A DNA stretch of 52,746 nucleotides from Clostridia bacterium (GCA_017428525.1 JAFRQQ010000041.1:1-52746), one strand, 5' to 3'; positions 38,658 to 50,309 are shown, counted from the first letter of the stretch. Notes: generated by a model from the letters alone, not told the origin. Made by a program: numbers and translations.

Positions 38658-39422
38658 ATGACGACAAAAGAAATCATTCTGGAGCTCCGCACGAAAAACG
38701 GTCTGTCGCAGGACGAGCTCGCGCAGAAGGTCTTTGTGACCCGGCAGGCGGTGTCGCGCTGGGAGACCGGCGAAACCGTGCCGAATACCGAAACGCTCAA
38801 GCTCCTTTCCGCGCTGTTCCATGTGTCCATCAATACGCTGCTCGGCTCGCCGCGTCAGCTGGTCTGCCAGTGCTGCGGCATGCCGCTCGAGGATGCGATC
38901 ATCAGCAAGGAAAAGGACGGCACGCTCAACGAGGATTACTGCCGGTGGTGCTATGCGGACGGGACCTACACCTACAGCGATATGGACGACCTGATCGAGG
39001 TCTGCATCCCGCATATGGCGAGCGCCGGCTTCACCGAAGAACAGGCGCGCGCCTACATGAAGGAGCATCTGCCCAAGCTCGATTACTGGAAGCGCTACGA
39101 GCAGCTCAGCGACGGCGGGCAGTTCGAGGCCTTCAAGCGGCAGCTGATCGATGAGATCAACGCGCTCGGGATCGAAGGGATGCCGAAGGTCGAAAAGCTC
39201 AACGCCCTGGTCGGCGGCTATGTGAATCTGCCCTATCGTCTGCCGAGCGGCATGCAGGTGAAATTCCTGGATGACGCCACGACCTATCTCGGCAACCAGC
39301 TGCCCTGCGCCTTCGACGCGGAGCGCTGCTTCGGCGTGCTCGCGAATATGGACTTCATCCTGATTTCCACCTACGGAAAGGACGGCGCCGACCCGGAGCT
39401 CGTCCTCTATAAGAAAAGATAA
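38658..39422 (+). CDS. XRE-family regulator with a zinc ribbon domain
   Basis: The 254-residue product has a helix-turn-helix at residues about 5-60 (LSQDELAQKVFVTRQAVSRW). A zinc ribbon of the 'putative zinc ribbon' type follows (QCCGMPL, then EDYCRWC, about 72-97) with its helical extension (MDDLIEVCIPHMASAGF). The last 110 residues (from KRQLIDEINALGIEGMPKVE) look like a separate alpha/beta module, perhaps a ligand-binding part. It is transcribed alone, with its own promoter and a shared terminator. Target genes cannot be seen. Confidence 0.85.
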   Translation: MTTKEIILELRTKNGLSQDELAQKVFVTRQAVSRWETGETVPNTETLKLLSALFHVSINTLLGSPRQLVCQCCGMPLEDAIISKEKDGTLNEDYCRWCYADGTYTYSDMDDLIEVCIPHMASAGFTEEQARAYMKEHLPKLDYWKRYEQLSDGGQFEAFKRQLIDEINALGIEGMPKVEKLNALVGGYVNLPYRLPSGMQVKFLDDATTYLGNQLPCAFDAERCFGVLANMDFILISTYGKDGADPELVLYKKR

Positions 39423-39451
39423 GCAAAACAAGTGCGAACGAACGCAAAAAA

Positions 39452-39484
39452 CATCGCCGGAGGCCAGTGCGGTCTCCGGCGATG
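39452..39484. terminator. Bidirectional terminator
   Basis: A 14-bp stem (CATCGCCGGAGGCC / GGTCTCCGGCGATG, one G-T pair, loop AGTGC) between two convergent genes. T-rich sequence follows on the + strand (CTGTTTGTTTT) and on the - strand (TTTTTTGCG). Confidence 0.85.
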
Positions 39485-39504
39485 CTGTTTGTTTTAAGGG
39501 AAAC

Positions 39505-40932
39505 TCAGTCTTTCTTTGCGCGGCGCTCCTGCAGCGCGGCGGCGATCTTCTGCTTCTTTTCACCGACCAGATCGTATTTGAACATCGGGATGATCGAGAG
39601 CAGCGCCAGGATGCCGGGCATGGCCGTGTAGGCGAAGAAGATGACGTTCTTGGTGTGCTGCGTGAATTCGCCGGTCTGCAGCGCGCCGTCATAGCCGGCG
39701 ACCTGCATGAAGATCAGGCCGAGCGCGACGCCGAGCGCCAGGCACACCTTGATCGTCAGCGACAGCAGGGCGTAAACGGGGCCCTCCGTGCGCTTGCCGG
39801 TTTCATATTCGTAGTAGTCCACGCAGTCGGCGGTCATGATCATGGGCATGAGCGTCACCGCGCCGAACTGCAGACCGATCAGGAACAGGAAGATGTAAAG
39901 CACGATCTGATTGACGTGGAACACCGAGAAGGCAACGAAGGCGGCGATCGAAATGACGAAGCCGTAGACCGAGAGCAGCAGATAGGCGTTGCGCTCGCCC
40001 ATTTTCTTGATCAGCACCGGCGTGATCGCCATAGAGATCATGGAGCCGATCGCGGTGGTGATGCCCAGGATGATGACCAGATTCTGGCTGCCGAGCAGGG
40101 CGTAGGAGGTCTGCACCTGAATGCCCATGGCCATCTGACGGCCGAAGCCGAGGAAGTAGGAAACGATGACCAGGATCAGCGGCTTGTTGCCCTTGATGGC
40201 GGCAAGCATATCCTTGATGGAGGCAGATTCGCCGGTCTGATAGGGCACGCGCTCCTTGTTCCACAGCACGATCAGCGCCAGCAGCAGGCAGCCGGCCGCC
40301 GCCGTGGCGACCGCGGTCCAGAAGTATTCGCTCGCGATCATCGGGTCATCCTGCTGGCCCTTTTCCACGATCACGCGGGAGCCGCCCTTGATCAGCAGGC
40401 AGACCACCGGCACCACCACGGCGCAGGCGGCAAAGCCGATCTGCTTGGCGGTGTTGGCGATGGAAACGATGTTTGTGCGCTCGGTGGGATTCGGCGTGAG
40501 CACCGCCGCGATGCCCTGCGTGGGCACGTCCGCGAGCGTCATGCCCAGGCACCAGATCAGGGACGTGACAAAGATGTAGATATAGAGCTTGTTGCCCGCC
40601 GTGCCGAAATGCAGCGCCGGAATATCATAGAAGATCAGCGCGGTGAAGATCAGCAGGATCGGGATGGAAACGAGGATGAAGGGCTTGAATTTGCCCAGCT
40701 TGCCGTTCGTTTTTTCGATCTTGTTGCCGACGATCGGGTCAAACGCGGCGGAGACGATCTTTGCGACCAGAATGAGGATGCCGACCACGGCGAAGTTCGC
40801 GCCGAGAATGGTCTTGTAGAATTCCGCCTGATAGGAATTGAGCAGGCCGACGATCATCTGAAAGCCGAACAGGCCGAGGGAATAGGCAAGGATCTCCTTG
40901 AGCTTCATGTTTTTCTGATTCGTGGTATCCAT
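39505..40932 (-). CDS. GPH-family (MFS_2) sugar/cation symporter
   Basis: The 475-residue product has about twelve membrane segments and the GPH pattern: AFDPIVGNKIEKTNGKLGKF in loop 2-3, ADVPTQGIAAVLTPNPTERT in loop 4-5 and DCVDYYEYETGKRTEGPVYA in loop 10-11. These proteins take up glycosides or other sugars with Na+ or H+. The substrate cannot be told. It lies 27 bp behind a secreted hydrolase gene on the same strand, so it may import a product of that enzyme. A second GPH gene is at 47694-49184. Confidence 0.88.
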   Translation of the reverse strand: MDTTNQKNMKLKEILAYSLGLFGFQMIVGLLNSYQAEFYKTILGANFAVVGILILVAKIVSAAFDPIVGNKIEKTNGKLGKFKPFILVSIPILLIFTALIFYDIPALHFGTAGNKLYIYIFVTSLIWCLGMTLADVPTQGIAAVLTPNPTERTNIVSIANTAKQIGFAACAVVVPVVCLLIKGGSRVIVEKGQQDDPMIASEYFWTAVATAAAGCLLLALIVLWNKERVPYQTGESASIKDMLAAIKGNKPLILVIVSYFLGFGRQMAMGIQVQTSYALLGSQNLVIILGITTAIGSMISMAITPVLIKKMGERNAYLLLSVYGFVISIAAFVAFSVFHVNQIVLYIFLFLIGLQFGAVTLMPMIMTADCVDYYEYETGKRTEGPVYALLSLTIKVCLALGVALGLIFMQVAGYDGALQTGEFTQHTKNVIFFAYTAMPGILALLSIIPMFKYDLVGEKKQKIAAALQERRAKKD

Positions 40933-40959
40933 GGCAGAGCCTCCTTTGGTTCTGTTATT

Positions 40960-42870
40960 TTATCGCAGGGAAAGCGCGCGGGTCCAGTAGGAGAAAACGC
41001 CGAGCAGCATCAGCGTGAATTCCGCGAGCCCCAGCCGCTGCAGCATGCCGGCCAGCGGTGCGCCGAGCTTCGCGCTCAGCCGCGCGAGCGGCGTCGTATC
41101 CGTGTAATCGCGCAGCGCCACGGCGTCCGATCCGTTGAGCAGGGTGAAGGTCTCCGTGCGGCAGTTGGCGGGGGTGACGGTGCTGACGGTGTAATAGACC
41201 GTCACGTCGACCGCCTCCTTGCTCGAGGTGGGGAAGGCCCCGCGCAGCGGCAGCGTCACGCTTTCGCCCGGCTGCAGCGTCTGCAGGGGACGCACCTGCA
41301 CACTGACGTCCGCGCCGCGGATGTCCACGCCGGTCAGCCGGATGCGGCAGTCTTGGCAGATGTTCGTCACGGTCAGCCCGTCGGCCTGATCGGTGATATA
41401 GCCGGGCGCGCAGTTGGTGAATTCAAAATAGACCTTGCTCGAGGGATTGGTCGTGTAGTGGAACTGCGGGTAGGCCGGGTCGGCATAGACGTCCGTGATC
41501 GTGTCGGTGACGGTCATCTTCACCATCAGCACCCGGGTGTAATCATCCCAGAGCGTCATGCCGTGGAACAGGCCGTCCACAAACCAGGTGTGGTCCGGCA
41601 GGTAGCAGGTGGACGCGTCGATATCCATCGCGGGTGAAACCTTGTATTTGCCGCCGCAGTCGTTGATCTGCGTGTAGCCGTCGGCAAAGCGCTGCCCGAT
41701 CGGCGCGCAGGTCGCGCCGGTGGAGGATTTGACCGTGATGATCGCGTCGGAGCTTTCCTGCAGGCCGGTCACGGCCGGATGGCCGGTGCCCGCGAGGATC
41801 AGAATGTTCGTGCCGTTTTCCTGACATTCGCGGAATTTCTCCGCGACCGTCGGCTGCACCTGATAGTGATATTCGTCGCTCAGCGCGATCAGGCGGGCGC
41901 TCTCCACGGGGTCGAGCAGCTTCGCCTTGACCTCCTCATAATACTCGGGCGGCAGGAAATCCCACATGCTGCCCCAGTATTCGAGCACATCCAGCAGATA
42001 GGGGATGAAATAGTGGATGATGTCGTCCAGGAAGCCGAGCTGCTGCGCCTTGACCAGCCAGTCGTAATCCTCCTCGAGCTGGTTGCCGTGCTCGATGAAG
42101 CGGATCAGGCACTCCTCGTCGAGCTTCACCTTGTCCGCGAGCGGGTCGTAGGCCAGCGCCGCGCCGCCGATCGCCGGCACGGTGAGCACCGCGTTGTGCA
42201 CATGGTTTTTGTAGCCGTAGAGCGCGAGATAGGTCGAAACGGTCTGTCCGCCGTGGCTGACCGCGAAAATGTTGACGCGGTCCTTGCCCGTGTAGGCCAG
42301 CACGTCCTCGACCAGCGCGTCCAGCCCTTCCGCGCAGGCGAGCTGCCCCATGCGGAAATCGCACTGGAAGTGATAGATGTTTTCATAGCCGATGTAGGCG
42401 GCGATCTCCTGCTCGATCACGGTTTCGTGCCGCAGGATGTCGCCGTCCGGATAGGCGGCCAGAATGTTTGCGGAGTTCACGTCCTTTGCCGCGGAAGCGT
42501 AGGTGTGAATGTTGTTTACGCTCGTGCCGTCCGGGTTGCAGGCCAGATCGCCGTACATTTCGACCACCGCGTTGCCGACGGTGTCCGCGATCACCTTGGC
42601 GTTGCCGAGGGTCAGCGCGCCGAGACCGCGGCCGATCTCCGCGATGTGGCCGAGCACCTGCTGCAGGATCTCGTCCACATCCACGCCCCAGACCTGCTCG
42701 CCCGTTTCCGGATCGTCGCCGCAATACATGCTCGAGGAGCTGTAGCCCGCCACAAGAATGACGGGGTAGTCGTTGCAGGGGTCTTTGATTTCGCCCGCGC
42801 CGGCCGCAAACAGCGCGCATGTGCTGCAGACGATCGCCGCGCAGAGCAAAACAGACAGCAGTTTTTTCAT
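40960..42870 (-). CDS. Secreted alpha/beta hydrolase (lipase/LCAT-like), C-terminal hydrophobic segment
   Basis: The 636-residue product has a signal peptide (about 1-24), then an alpha/beta hydrolase domain: PVILVAGYSSSSM near the oxyanion region and the nucleophile elbow AVSHGGQT with Ser205. Candidate acid and base lie in ILILAGTGHP and DHTWFVDGLFHG. Residues about 440-600 are beta domains, and the last 40 hold a hydrophobic stretch ending in SLR, which could anchor it. Esterase or acyltransferase action on a lipid or acylated polymer fits the fold. It is first in a unit with a GPH transporter and has a consensus promoter. Confidence 0.78.
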   Translation of the reverse strand: MKKLLSVLLCAAIVCSTCALFAAGAGEIKDPCNDYPVILVAGYSSSSMYCGDDPETGEQVWGVDVDEILQQVLGHIAEIGRGLGALTLGNAKVIADTVGNAVVEMYGDLACNPDGTSVNNIHTYASAAKDVNSANILAAYPDGDILRHETVIEQEIAAYIGYENIYHFQCDFRMGQLACAEGLDALVEDVLAYTGKDRVNIFAVSHGGQTVSTYLALYGYKNHVHNAVLTVPAIGGAALAYDPLADKVKLDEECLIRFIEHGNQLEEDYDWLVKAQQLGFLDDIIHYFIPYLLDVLEYWGSMWDFLPPEYYEEVKAKLLDPVESARLIALSDEYHYQVQPTVAEKFRECQENGTNILILAGTGHPAVTGLQESSDAIITVKSSTGATCAPIGQRFADGYTQINDCGGKYKVSPAMDIDASTCYLPDHTWFVDGLFHGMTLWDDYTRVLMVKMTVTDTITDVYADPAYPQFHYTTNPSSKVYFEFTNCAPGYITDQADGLTVTNICQDCRIRLTGVDIRGADVSVQVRPLQTLQPGESVTLPLRGAFPTSSKEAVDVTVYYTVSTVTPANCRTETFTLLNGSDAVALRDYTDTTPLARLSAKLGAPLAGMLQRLGLAEFTLMLLGVFSYWTRALSLR

Positions 42871-42933
42871 GTTTTTCTTCCCTTCCTCCCGCCGGGCCGC
42901 CCCACGCAGCCGGCAGACAAATAAGATATATTC

Positions 42934-42962
42934 AGTATAGCATAGATTGCGGATGAATGCAA
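42934..42962 (-). promoter_or_regulatory. Promoter of the hydrolase-transporter unit
   Basis: On the - strand TTGCAT, 17 nt, TATACT, with TGC just upstream of the -10 box. Confidence 0.7.
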
Positions 42963-42983
42963 AAGTTTTTGCGGATTTTTTTC

Positions 42984-43003
42984 AAAAAAGATGCATCTTT
43001 TTT
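42984..43003. repeat. 20-bp perfect palindrome upstream of the hydrolase promoter
   Basis: AAAAAAGATG followed by its exact reverse complement CATCTTTTTT. It lies 22 bp upstream of the -35 box, so it could be an operator or the tail of a terminator. Confidence 0.5.
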
Positions 43004-43029
43004 GCATATATCCGTCTGCGTTTTCCCAA

Positions 43030-43062
43030 AAAAAGATCCGCCGCAGCGCGGGCTGCAGCGGA
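43030..43062 (-). terminator. Terminator after the antiporter gene
   Basis: On the - strand TCCGCTGCAG / CTGCGGCGGA (10 bp, one G-T pair) is followed by TCTTTTTTTGGG, just after the 43071 stop codon. Confidence 0.8.
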
Positions 43063-43070
43063 CGGAAATT

Positions 43071-44351
43071 TCAGAATTTTGCGGGCGCGGGGCGGTGCTT
43101 GCGGCTTTTTTCGATCGGGCGCGGCTGAATATCGCCGGCCTTCATCAGCGCCATCTTGGTGAGCACCGGGCCGACCAGCTCATAGATCAGCACGGAGAAG
43201 AGGATGATGTTGCGGATCAGCATGCCGATCTCGCCCAGCGAGACCACCGTGACGCTCATGCCGAGCGCGACGCCTGCCTGCGGCAGGAGCGTGATGCCGA
43301 GATATCGGACCGTTTTTTTCTCGCAGCCCATCAGCTTCGCGCTGCCGAAGGCGCCGAGGTATTTGCCCAGCGAGCGGAAAAAGATATAGGCCGCGCCGAT
43401 GCCGATGATCGGCAGAGAGCGAAAGACATTCAGCTCCAGCTCCGCGCCGCTGAGCACGAAGAAGAGCGTAAAGAGCGGCGCCGTCCATTTATCCGTGCGG
43501 TCCATGATGTCCGCGGAGAAGTCGCAGAGGTTGCAGAACATCGTGCCGAGCATCATGCAGACCAGCAGCGAGGAGAAGCCGATGCGCACCGGGCCGACCT
43601 GGATTTTTGCCATGGAGATCGCCACGGTCATGAAAACGAAGGCGACCGAGAGGCCCAGGCGCTTGCTGTTGGAGCTGAAAAACTTCTCGCTCCAATGAAA
43701 CAGCACGCCCATTGCAGCGCCGAGCGCGAGGGAGGCCACAATTTCGATCAGCGGCTCCACGAGCACGGAAATCAGGCTGAATTCCCCGTTGAGCATCGCC
43801 TTGGCAATGCCGAAGGAGATCGCAAACACGATCAGGCCCACCGCGTCGTCGATGGCCACGATCGGCAGCAGCAGGTCGGTCAGCCGGCCCTTCGCCTTGT
43901 ATTGGCGCACGACCATCAGCGTTGCGGCCGGGGCCGTGGCGGCGGCGATGGCGCCGAGCGTGATCGCCATGGGCACGGGCAGCGCGTCTTTTAGAACCAG
44001 ATGCAGCACCAGCAGCGCCGCGTCGACCATCAGGGTGGCGATCAGCGCCTGAAAGATGCCGATGAAGGTCGCCTGCTTGCCGATCTGCTTGAGCTGCGAG
44101 AGCCGGAATTCATTGCCGATGGCAAAGGCGATGAAGCCGAGCGCCACGTGGGAGATCAGCTCGAATTGCCGCAGGTTTTCGGCGGAGGTGAAGCCCATGC
44201 CCGCAACGCCGAAGCGCCCGAGCCCGTAAGGGCCGATCAGGATGCCGGCGACCAGATACGCGGTCACGGACGGCAGTCCCAGCTTTTTTGTCACGCGGGA
44301 GAGAAACAGTCCCGCCGCCAGCGCGATGGCCAGCGCAGATAGGATTTGCAT
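43071..44351 (-). CDS. Cation:proton antiporter (CPA2 type)
   Basis: The 426-residue product has about twelve membrane segments and the CPA2 layout: PSVTAYLVAGILIGPYGLGR near the N-terminus, GAIAAATAPAATLMVV and PIVAIDDAVGLIVFA, the latter holding the adjacent Asp pair expected for an electrogenic exchanger. It probably exchanges Na+ or K+ for protons. No C-terminal TrkA-N (RCK) domain follows, so it is the short form. It is the last gene of the typA/ribF unit, 11 bp behind the glycosylase. Confidence 0.88.
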   Translation of the reverse strand: MQILSALAIALAAGLFLSRVTKKLGLPSVTAYLVAGILIGPYGLGRFGVAGMGFTSAENLRQFELISHVALGFIAFAIGNEFRLSQLKQIGKQATFIGIFQALIATLMVDAALLVLHLVLKDALPVPMAITLGAIAAATAPAATLMVVRQYKAKGRLTDLLLPIVAIDDAVGLIVFAISFGIAKAMLNGEFSLISVLVEPLIEIVASLALGAAMGVLFHWSEKFFSSNSKRLGLSVAFVFMTVAISMAKIQVGPVRIGFSSLLVCMMLGTMFCNLCDFSADIMDRTDKWTAPLFTLFFVLSGAELELNVFRSLPIIGIGAAYIFFRSLGKYLGAFGSAKLMGCEKKTVRYLGITLLPQAGVALGMSVTVVSLGEIGMLIRNIILFSVLIYELVGPVLTKMALMKAGDIQPRPIEKSRKHRPAPAKF

Positions 44352-44362
44352 AACGGTTCGCC

Positions 44363-44941
44363 TCAGTCGGTATAAGTATGATCGCAGACCTCAAGGATCT
44401 TTGCGCGCAGGACCAGGAAATCCTCGAGCGCATCCGGCTTCTGATTCGGATTGCGCAGCAGCGCCGCCGGATGAAAGGTGCCCATGAACAGAATGCCGCC
44501 TTTTTCGATGAACTGCCCGTGCTGCTTCGTGACGCGGAAGTCCGGGTCGATCAGCTTCTGCGCGGCGATCCGGCCCAGGCAGACGATGATCTTCGGGCGC
44601 AGCAGACGGGTCTGTTCACGCAGCCAGCGGATGCACTCCGCCTGCTCCTCCGGCTTCGGGTCGCGGTTGTGGGGCGGGCGGCATTTGACAATGTTGGCGA
44701 TGTAGATGTTTTTATGGCGGTCCAGCTCGACGGCCGCCAGATATTTATCCAGCAGCTTGCCGCCGCGGCCGACGAACGGCTCGCCCTGCAGGTCCTCGTT
44801 TTCGCCGGGGCCTTCGCCCACGAACAGCACCTCGGCGGTTTCACTGCCCACGCCGAAGACCAGATTGGTGCGCGTGTCTGCCAGCGGGCAGGCGCGGCAG
44901 GGCAGGCAGTCCGCCCGCAGAGCTTCCCAGGATTCATACAT
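44363..44941 (-). CDS. Uracil-DNA glycosylase, family 4 (Fe-S type)
   Basis: The 192-residue enzyme removes uracil from DNA. It shows [37 protein letters not shown] and [12 protein letters not shown], the active-site motifs of family 4. Cysteines near the N-terminus (C12, C15, C18) and the C-x16-C pair in KCRPP...AEC fit a 4Fe-4S cluster. I start at the ATG at 44941, which overlaps the ribF end by 8 bp. Upstream in-frame codons lie inside ribF and have no similarity. Confidence 0.93.
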   Translation of the reverse strand: MYESWEALRADCLPCRACPLADTRTNLVFGVGSETAEVLFVGEGPGENEDLQGEPFVGRGGKLLDKYLAAVELDRHKNIYIANIVKCRPPHNRDPKPEEQAECIRWLREQTRLLRPKIIVCLGRIAAQKLIDPDFRVTKQHGQFIEKGGILFMGTFHPAALLRNPNQKPDALEDFLVLRAKILEVCDHTYTD

Positions 44942-45835
44942 GATCGGTTCCTCGCTTTTGAAAGAGTTCCAGAGACTGCGCGGCGTCCGCGCGGATCTGC
45001 GCGGAGAGCGCCGCCATGGAGTCGAATTTCGTTTCCTCCCGCAGATAGGCAAACAGCCGCACCTCGATCTCCTGCCCGTAAAGATCGCCGTCAAAGCCGA
45101 GCAGGTTCGTTTCGCTGCGCAGATCGCTGCCCGCGAAGGAGGGGCGCAGCCCGATGTTGGTCACCGCCGGGTACTCCGTGCCCTCCACGATCGCCGCGGA
45201 GGCATAGACCCCGCGCCGCGGGATCACGAAGTCGGCGGGGAATTGCTGATTGATCGTCGGCGCGCCCATCAGGCGGCCGCGTTTGCTGCCGTGCACGACT
45301 TCGAGCTTGTAGTTGAAGGCCCGGCCGAGCATGGCGTTCGCCGCCGGCAGGTCGCCGGCAAGCACCGCGTCGCGAATGCGCGTGGAGCTGATCGGCTGCC
45401 CGTCCTGCAGCACGGCGGAGGCGACCGAGAGCGCTGCGCCGTTCGAGGCGCACAGCGCGCGGAGCGTTTGCGTATCGCCCGCGTTGCCTGCGCCGAAGCG
45501 GAAGTTTTCGCCGCAGCAGACCGCGCCGGCCTGCAGCTGCCCGCAGAGGATCTCCGAAACGAACGCGTCGCAGGAAAGATCCTTGACGGCCGCGAAGGAG
45601 ATCACGCGCGTCTGCGCGCCGAGCGCGCGGAGCATTTCGTCCCGCAACTCCGTCTGCAGCAGCGCCGGAGGCGCCTGGCCGGTGAGCACCTGCAGCGGAT
45701 GGCGGTCAAACAGCAGCACAACAGGAATCAGCCCGCGCTCCCGGAAAGCGAGGGCGCAGGCGATCACAGATAAATGTCCTTTGTGCAGGCCGTCAAAGCT
45801 GCCGAGCGCGACGGCGGTTCGTTGCGGTTGCTTCA

Positions 45836-45836
<1 letters not shown>
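44934..45836 (-). CDS. ribF: Riboflavin kinase / FAD synthetase
   Basis: The 300-residue bifunctional enzyme makes FMN and then FAD. The N-terminal nucleotidyltransferase domain shows [14 protein letters not shown] and the [14 protein letters not shown] motif. The C-terminal kinase domain shows [14 protein letters not shown] (usual form GFPTAN), [10 protein letters not shown] and NIGLRPSF. The kinase motif 'GAPTIN' differs slightly from the common GFPTAN. The ATG shares its A with the typA stop (TAATG). Confidence 0.94.
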
Positions 45837-47659
<1,823 letters not shown>

Positions 47660-47693
47660 GGGAAACACTCACTTTACGCTGCGGGATTTTGGT

Positions 47694-49184
47694 TTATTCG
47701 TTCACGGTGACGCCTTCCGCCTCGCGCTTGGCCTGCAGCTGCACGATCATTTCTTCCTTCTTCTTGCCGGAAATCTGGTAGAAGAACATCGGGATCGCGC
47801 ACAGCAGCAGACTCACGCCGGGGAAGATCGAAACCAGGGAGAAGACGGCGAAATTCTGCTGCTTGGTGAATTCCGTCGCGGCCTGCGCGACCTCGGGATT
47901 CAGCATTTCCGCCGGGTTGAAGCCGATGACGAGGAACAGCACGATGATGCTGCTCGTGGCGATGGCGTTGCCGAGCTTGTTGATAAAGCCGCTGCAGGCG
48001 GAGCCCAGACCGTTGTCGCGGTAGCCCGTGGTCAGCTCCATGTAGTCCAGGCAGTCGCAGATCATGGCGAACACCAGCACGTTGATCACGCCGATCGGGA
48101 TGCAGGAGATGATGATGAAGGGGATGCAGGCGTAAAGATTGCCCGTGAACCAGCCGACGAGCGTGGTCGGGATCGCGGCGATGGCGCCGGCAAGGCAGGT
48201 GGTGATCATGATCTTCTTGTAGTCGAATTTCTTCATCAGGAAGGGCATGACCAGCATCGCGCCGAACATGCCGACGATCGAGCAGATGTTGAAGATCATC
48301 TTGATCGCGGAAACGCTCGCCTCCACGGCGGCCAGCTTCTCCTCGGGGCTCATGCCCGTGAAGTCGGGGCCGATGTAGAAGGCGTAACGGGCCACATGCA
48401 GCGTCGCGGCGCCGAACATATAGCGGCCGCTCGAGAGCACGCCCGTGATCAGCACAAGCACCATCGGCTTGCAGCTGAACAGACGCTTGAGCTGCGTGGG
48501 CTCGCCGGGCTGACGCTTCTTGATCGGAGGCACCACGCGCTCCTTGATGTGGAAGTAGGAGTTGATATACAGCACGATGCCGATGGCGACCACGGCGATC
48601 GCGACGATCAGGTATTTCTGCTTGTTGTAGACCTCGACGTTGGATTTATCCAGAATCATCGGCAGCACCAGGCCGGCCACGATGAAGAAGACCTCCGGCA
48701 GGGCGGAGCCGATGCTGTTGATGATCTTGGTGAAGGAGATCAGCGCGCCGCGCTCCTTGGTGTCCGGCGTCATCACGTTCGGCAGGCCCCAGAAGGGCAC
48801 GTCCGCCATCGTGTAGGTCATGCCCCAGAGCACGTAGACGACCGCTGAAAAGATCATCAGCTTGTTCGTCGGCAGATTCGGACTGCAGTACATCAGGAGC
48901 GTGAGCACCGCGATCGGCGCGGATGCAAACAGGATGTAGGGCTTCATCTTGCCCCATCTTGTGGTTTTGTGGTCCACGATCATGCCCATGAGCGGGTCGT
49001 TGATCGCGTCCCAGATGCGCGCGAGGAACATCAGCAGCAGGATGAACATCAGCGGGAGCTTGAGCACGCTGACGTAATAGTCGCTGATGTAGCTGGACAT
49101 CATCGCGTAGATCATGCCCTGGCCGCCCGCGCCGAGAGCAAACATCCATTTTTCTTTGTTGCCGATATATTTCTTTTCTTCCAT
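47694..49184 (-). CDS. GPH-family (MFS_2) symporter, second copy
   Basis: The 496-residue membrane protein has twelve or so segments and the GPH pattern ([60 protein letters not shown]). It differs much from the other GPH protein in this window, so it is no recent duplicate. I start at 49184, where AAAGGATG gives a ribosome site. An epimerase-like gene precedes it, separated by a strong hairpin (49212-49240). Substrate unknown. Confidence 0.87.
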   Translation of the reverse strand: MEEKKYIGNKEKWMFALGAGGQGMIYAMMSSYISDYYVSVLKLPLMFILLLMFLARIWDAINDPLMGMIVDHKTTRWGKMKPYILFASAPIAVLTLLMYCSPNLPTNKLMIFSAVVYVLWGMTYTMADVPFWGLPNVMTPDTKERGALISFTKIINSIGSALPEVFFIVAGLVLPMILDKSNVEVYNKQKYLIVAIAVVAIGIVLYINSYFHIKERVVPPIKKRQPGEPTQLKRLFSCKPMVLVLITGVLSSGRYMFGAATLHVARYAFYIGPDFTGMSPEEKLAAVEASVSAIKMIFNICSIVGMFGAMLVMPFLMKKFDYKKIMITTCLAGAIAAIPTTLVGWFTGNLYACIPFIIISCIPIGVINVLVFAMICDCLDYMELTTGYRDNGLGSACSGFINKLGNAIATSSIIVLFLVIGFNPAEMLNPEVAQAATEFTKQQNFAVFSLVSIFPGVSLLLCAIPMFFYQISGKKKEEMIVQLQAKREAEGVTVNE

Positions 49185-49211
49185 ACAGATGCATCCTTTC
49201 TTACACCGAAA

Positions 49212-49240
49212 CAACGGAGCAGCAAGGTACTGCCCCGTTG
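49212..49240 (-). terminator. 11-bp hairpin between the epimerase and transporter genes
   Basis: On the - strand CAACGGGGCAG pairs with CTGCTCCGTTG (one G-T pair, loop TACCTTG), followed only by TTTCGG. It could be a weak terminator or an mRNA-stabilising hairpin within the unit. Confidence 0.45.
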
Positions 49241-49257
49241 CATAAGGTTCAAACGGA

Positions 49258-50277
49258 TTATTCGCCCTTCATCTCCAGGAGCTTGACCTTGCCTTCATAG
49301 GAGGCCACGCTGACCTTGATGGAGTCGTAGATGGCGGCCTTGATATCGTCCTCGGTCGCGCCGAGCTCTTCGCTGTATTTGCGGTCGATGAAGAGATTGA
49401 GATCCATGATCTCGGGCAGGCCCATCGGATCGATGCCGCTGTCGATGCCCTTCTCTTTGTATTCCTTCACGACGCCGCCCAGACCCATGCGCATCATCCA
49501 CGGCGGGATGCCGATGATCTTGCGGTTTTCGCCCATGCCGCGCGCGGCGTAGACGATCTTGAGGAATTCGCTCCAGGTCATGTTGTACATCGCGATCGGC
49601 CAGGCCTTCGCGCCCTTGGATTTCTCGGCCGCGCCGACGATGACCTCGCCCACCTGACGCACGGTCAGCATCGCGGTGCCGCCGCGCGGATAGAGCGTGC
49701 AGGGCAGCTTATCCATGCGCTTGATCTGCTCGATCAGAATGACCCAGACGGGCTTTCTGCCGGGCTGCGTGCCGAAGATATACGGCAGCTCGAGCACGGA
49801 AACGTCGAAATTCTCATCCGCAAAGCTGAACGCCGCGTTTTCCTGATCGATGCGGCTGCGGATGTAGGGATGCTTCTCGGTCAGCTTCATCTCCGGGCGC
49901 TCCTTGGCAAGGTAGGAGAAGTAGGAGCCGAGGATGACGGCCTTGGTCAGACCGGCTTCCTTGCACAGCGGCAGGATGCGCTTGAGGGGCGCGATGTTGA
50001 ATTTGTAATAGGCTTCATAAACGGGGGCGGGGAATTCCACGCGCTCATCGACGCCGGCGGCGAAGACGAAGCAGTCGAAGCCTTCCATCATCGCCTTGAT
50101 CTCTTCGTCGGTCTTCTCATAGATGTTGCAGAATTCGATCTCCATCTCTTCGGGGATCGGCGCGCCCTCCGGCAGCGGCGGCAGCGCGACGCTCTTGACC
50201 TGATGGCCGTGCTCGATGAAAATTCTGGCAGCCTCGCAGCCCAGCAGGCCGGTACCGCCGATCATAAAGACTTTCAT
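49258..50277 (-). CDS. NAD(P)-dependent epimerase/dehydratase-like protein
   Basis: The 339-residue product is an extended-SDR protein: GGTGLLG at residues 7-13 binds the dinucleotide, and CFVFAAGVDERVEFP follows the usual strand 4. The expected catalytic YxxxK is not clear: the closest match, PYIRSRIDQENAA, has Arg in place of Lys. It may thus be a reductase of a divergent group or a binding protein. A strong promoter (50310-50338) and a GAGGAGGG site precede it. The GPH transporter follows 73 bp downstream, so it could act on the imported compound. Confidence 0.8.
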   Translation of the reverse strand: MKVFMIGGTGLLGCEAARIFIEHGHQVKSVALPPLPEGAPIPEEMEIEFCNIYEKTDEEIKAMMEGFDCFVFAAGVDERVEFPAPVYEAYYKFNIAPLKRILPLCKEAGLTKAVILGSYFSYLAKERPEMKLTEKHPYIRSRIDQENAAFSFADENFDVSVLELPYIFGTQPGRKPVWVILIEQIKRMDKLPCTLYPRGGTAMLTVRQVGEVIVGAAEKSKGAKAWPIAMYNMTWSEFLKIVYAARGMGENRKIIGIPPWMMRMGLGGVVKEYKEKGIDSGIDPMGLPEIMDLNLFIDRKYSEELGATEDDIKAAIYDSIKVSVASYEGKVKLLEMKGE

Positions 50278-50309
50278 TGAATAACCCTCCTCGAATTTGA
50301 TTCATTAAT

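Noticed and set aside
35883..39692. Very long open frame (about 1270 codons) on the - strand across several + strand genes
   Set aside because: It lies antisense to genes with clear domains, promoters and ribosome sites, and its translation is Arg/Ala/Gly/His-rich low-complexity protein as expected from G+C-rich codons read backwards.
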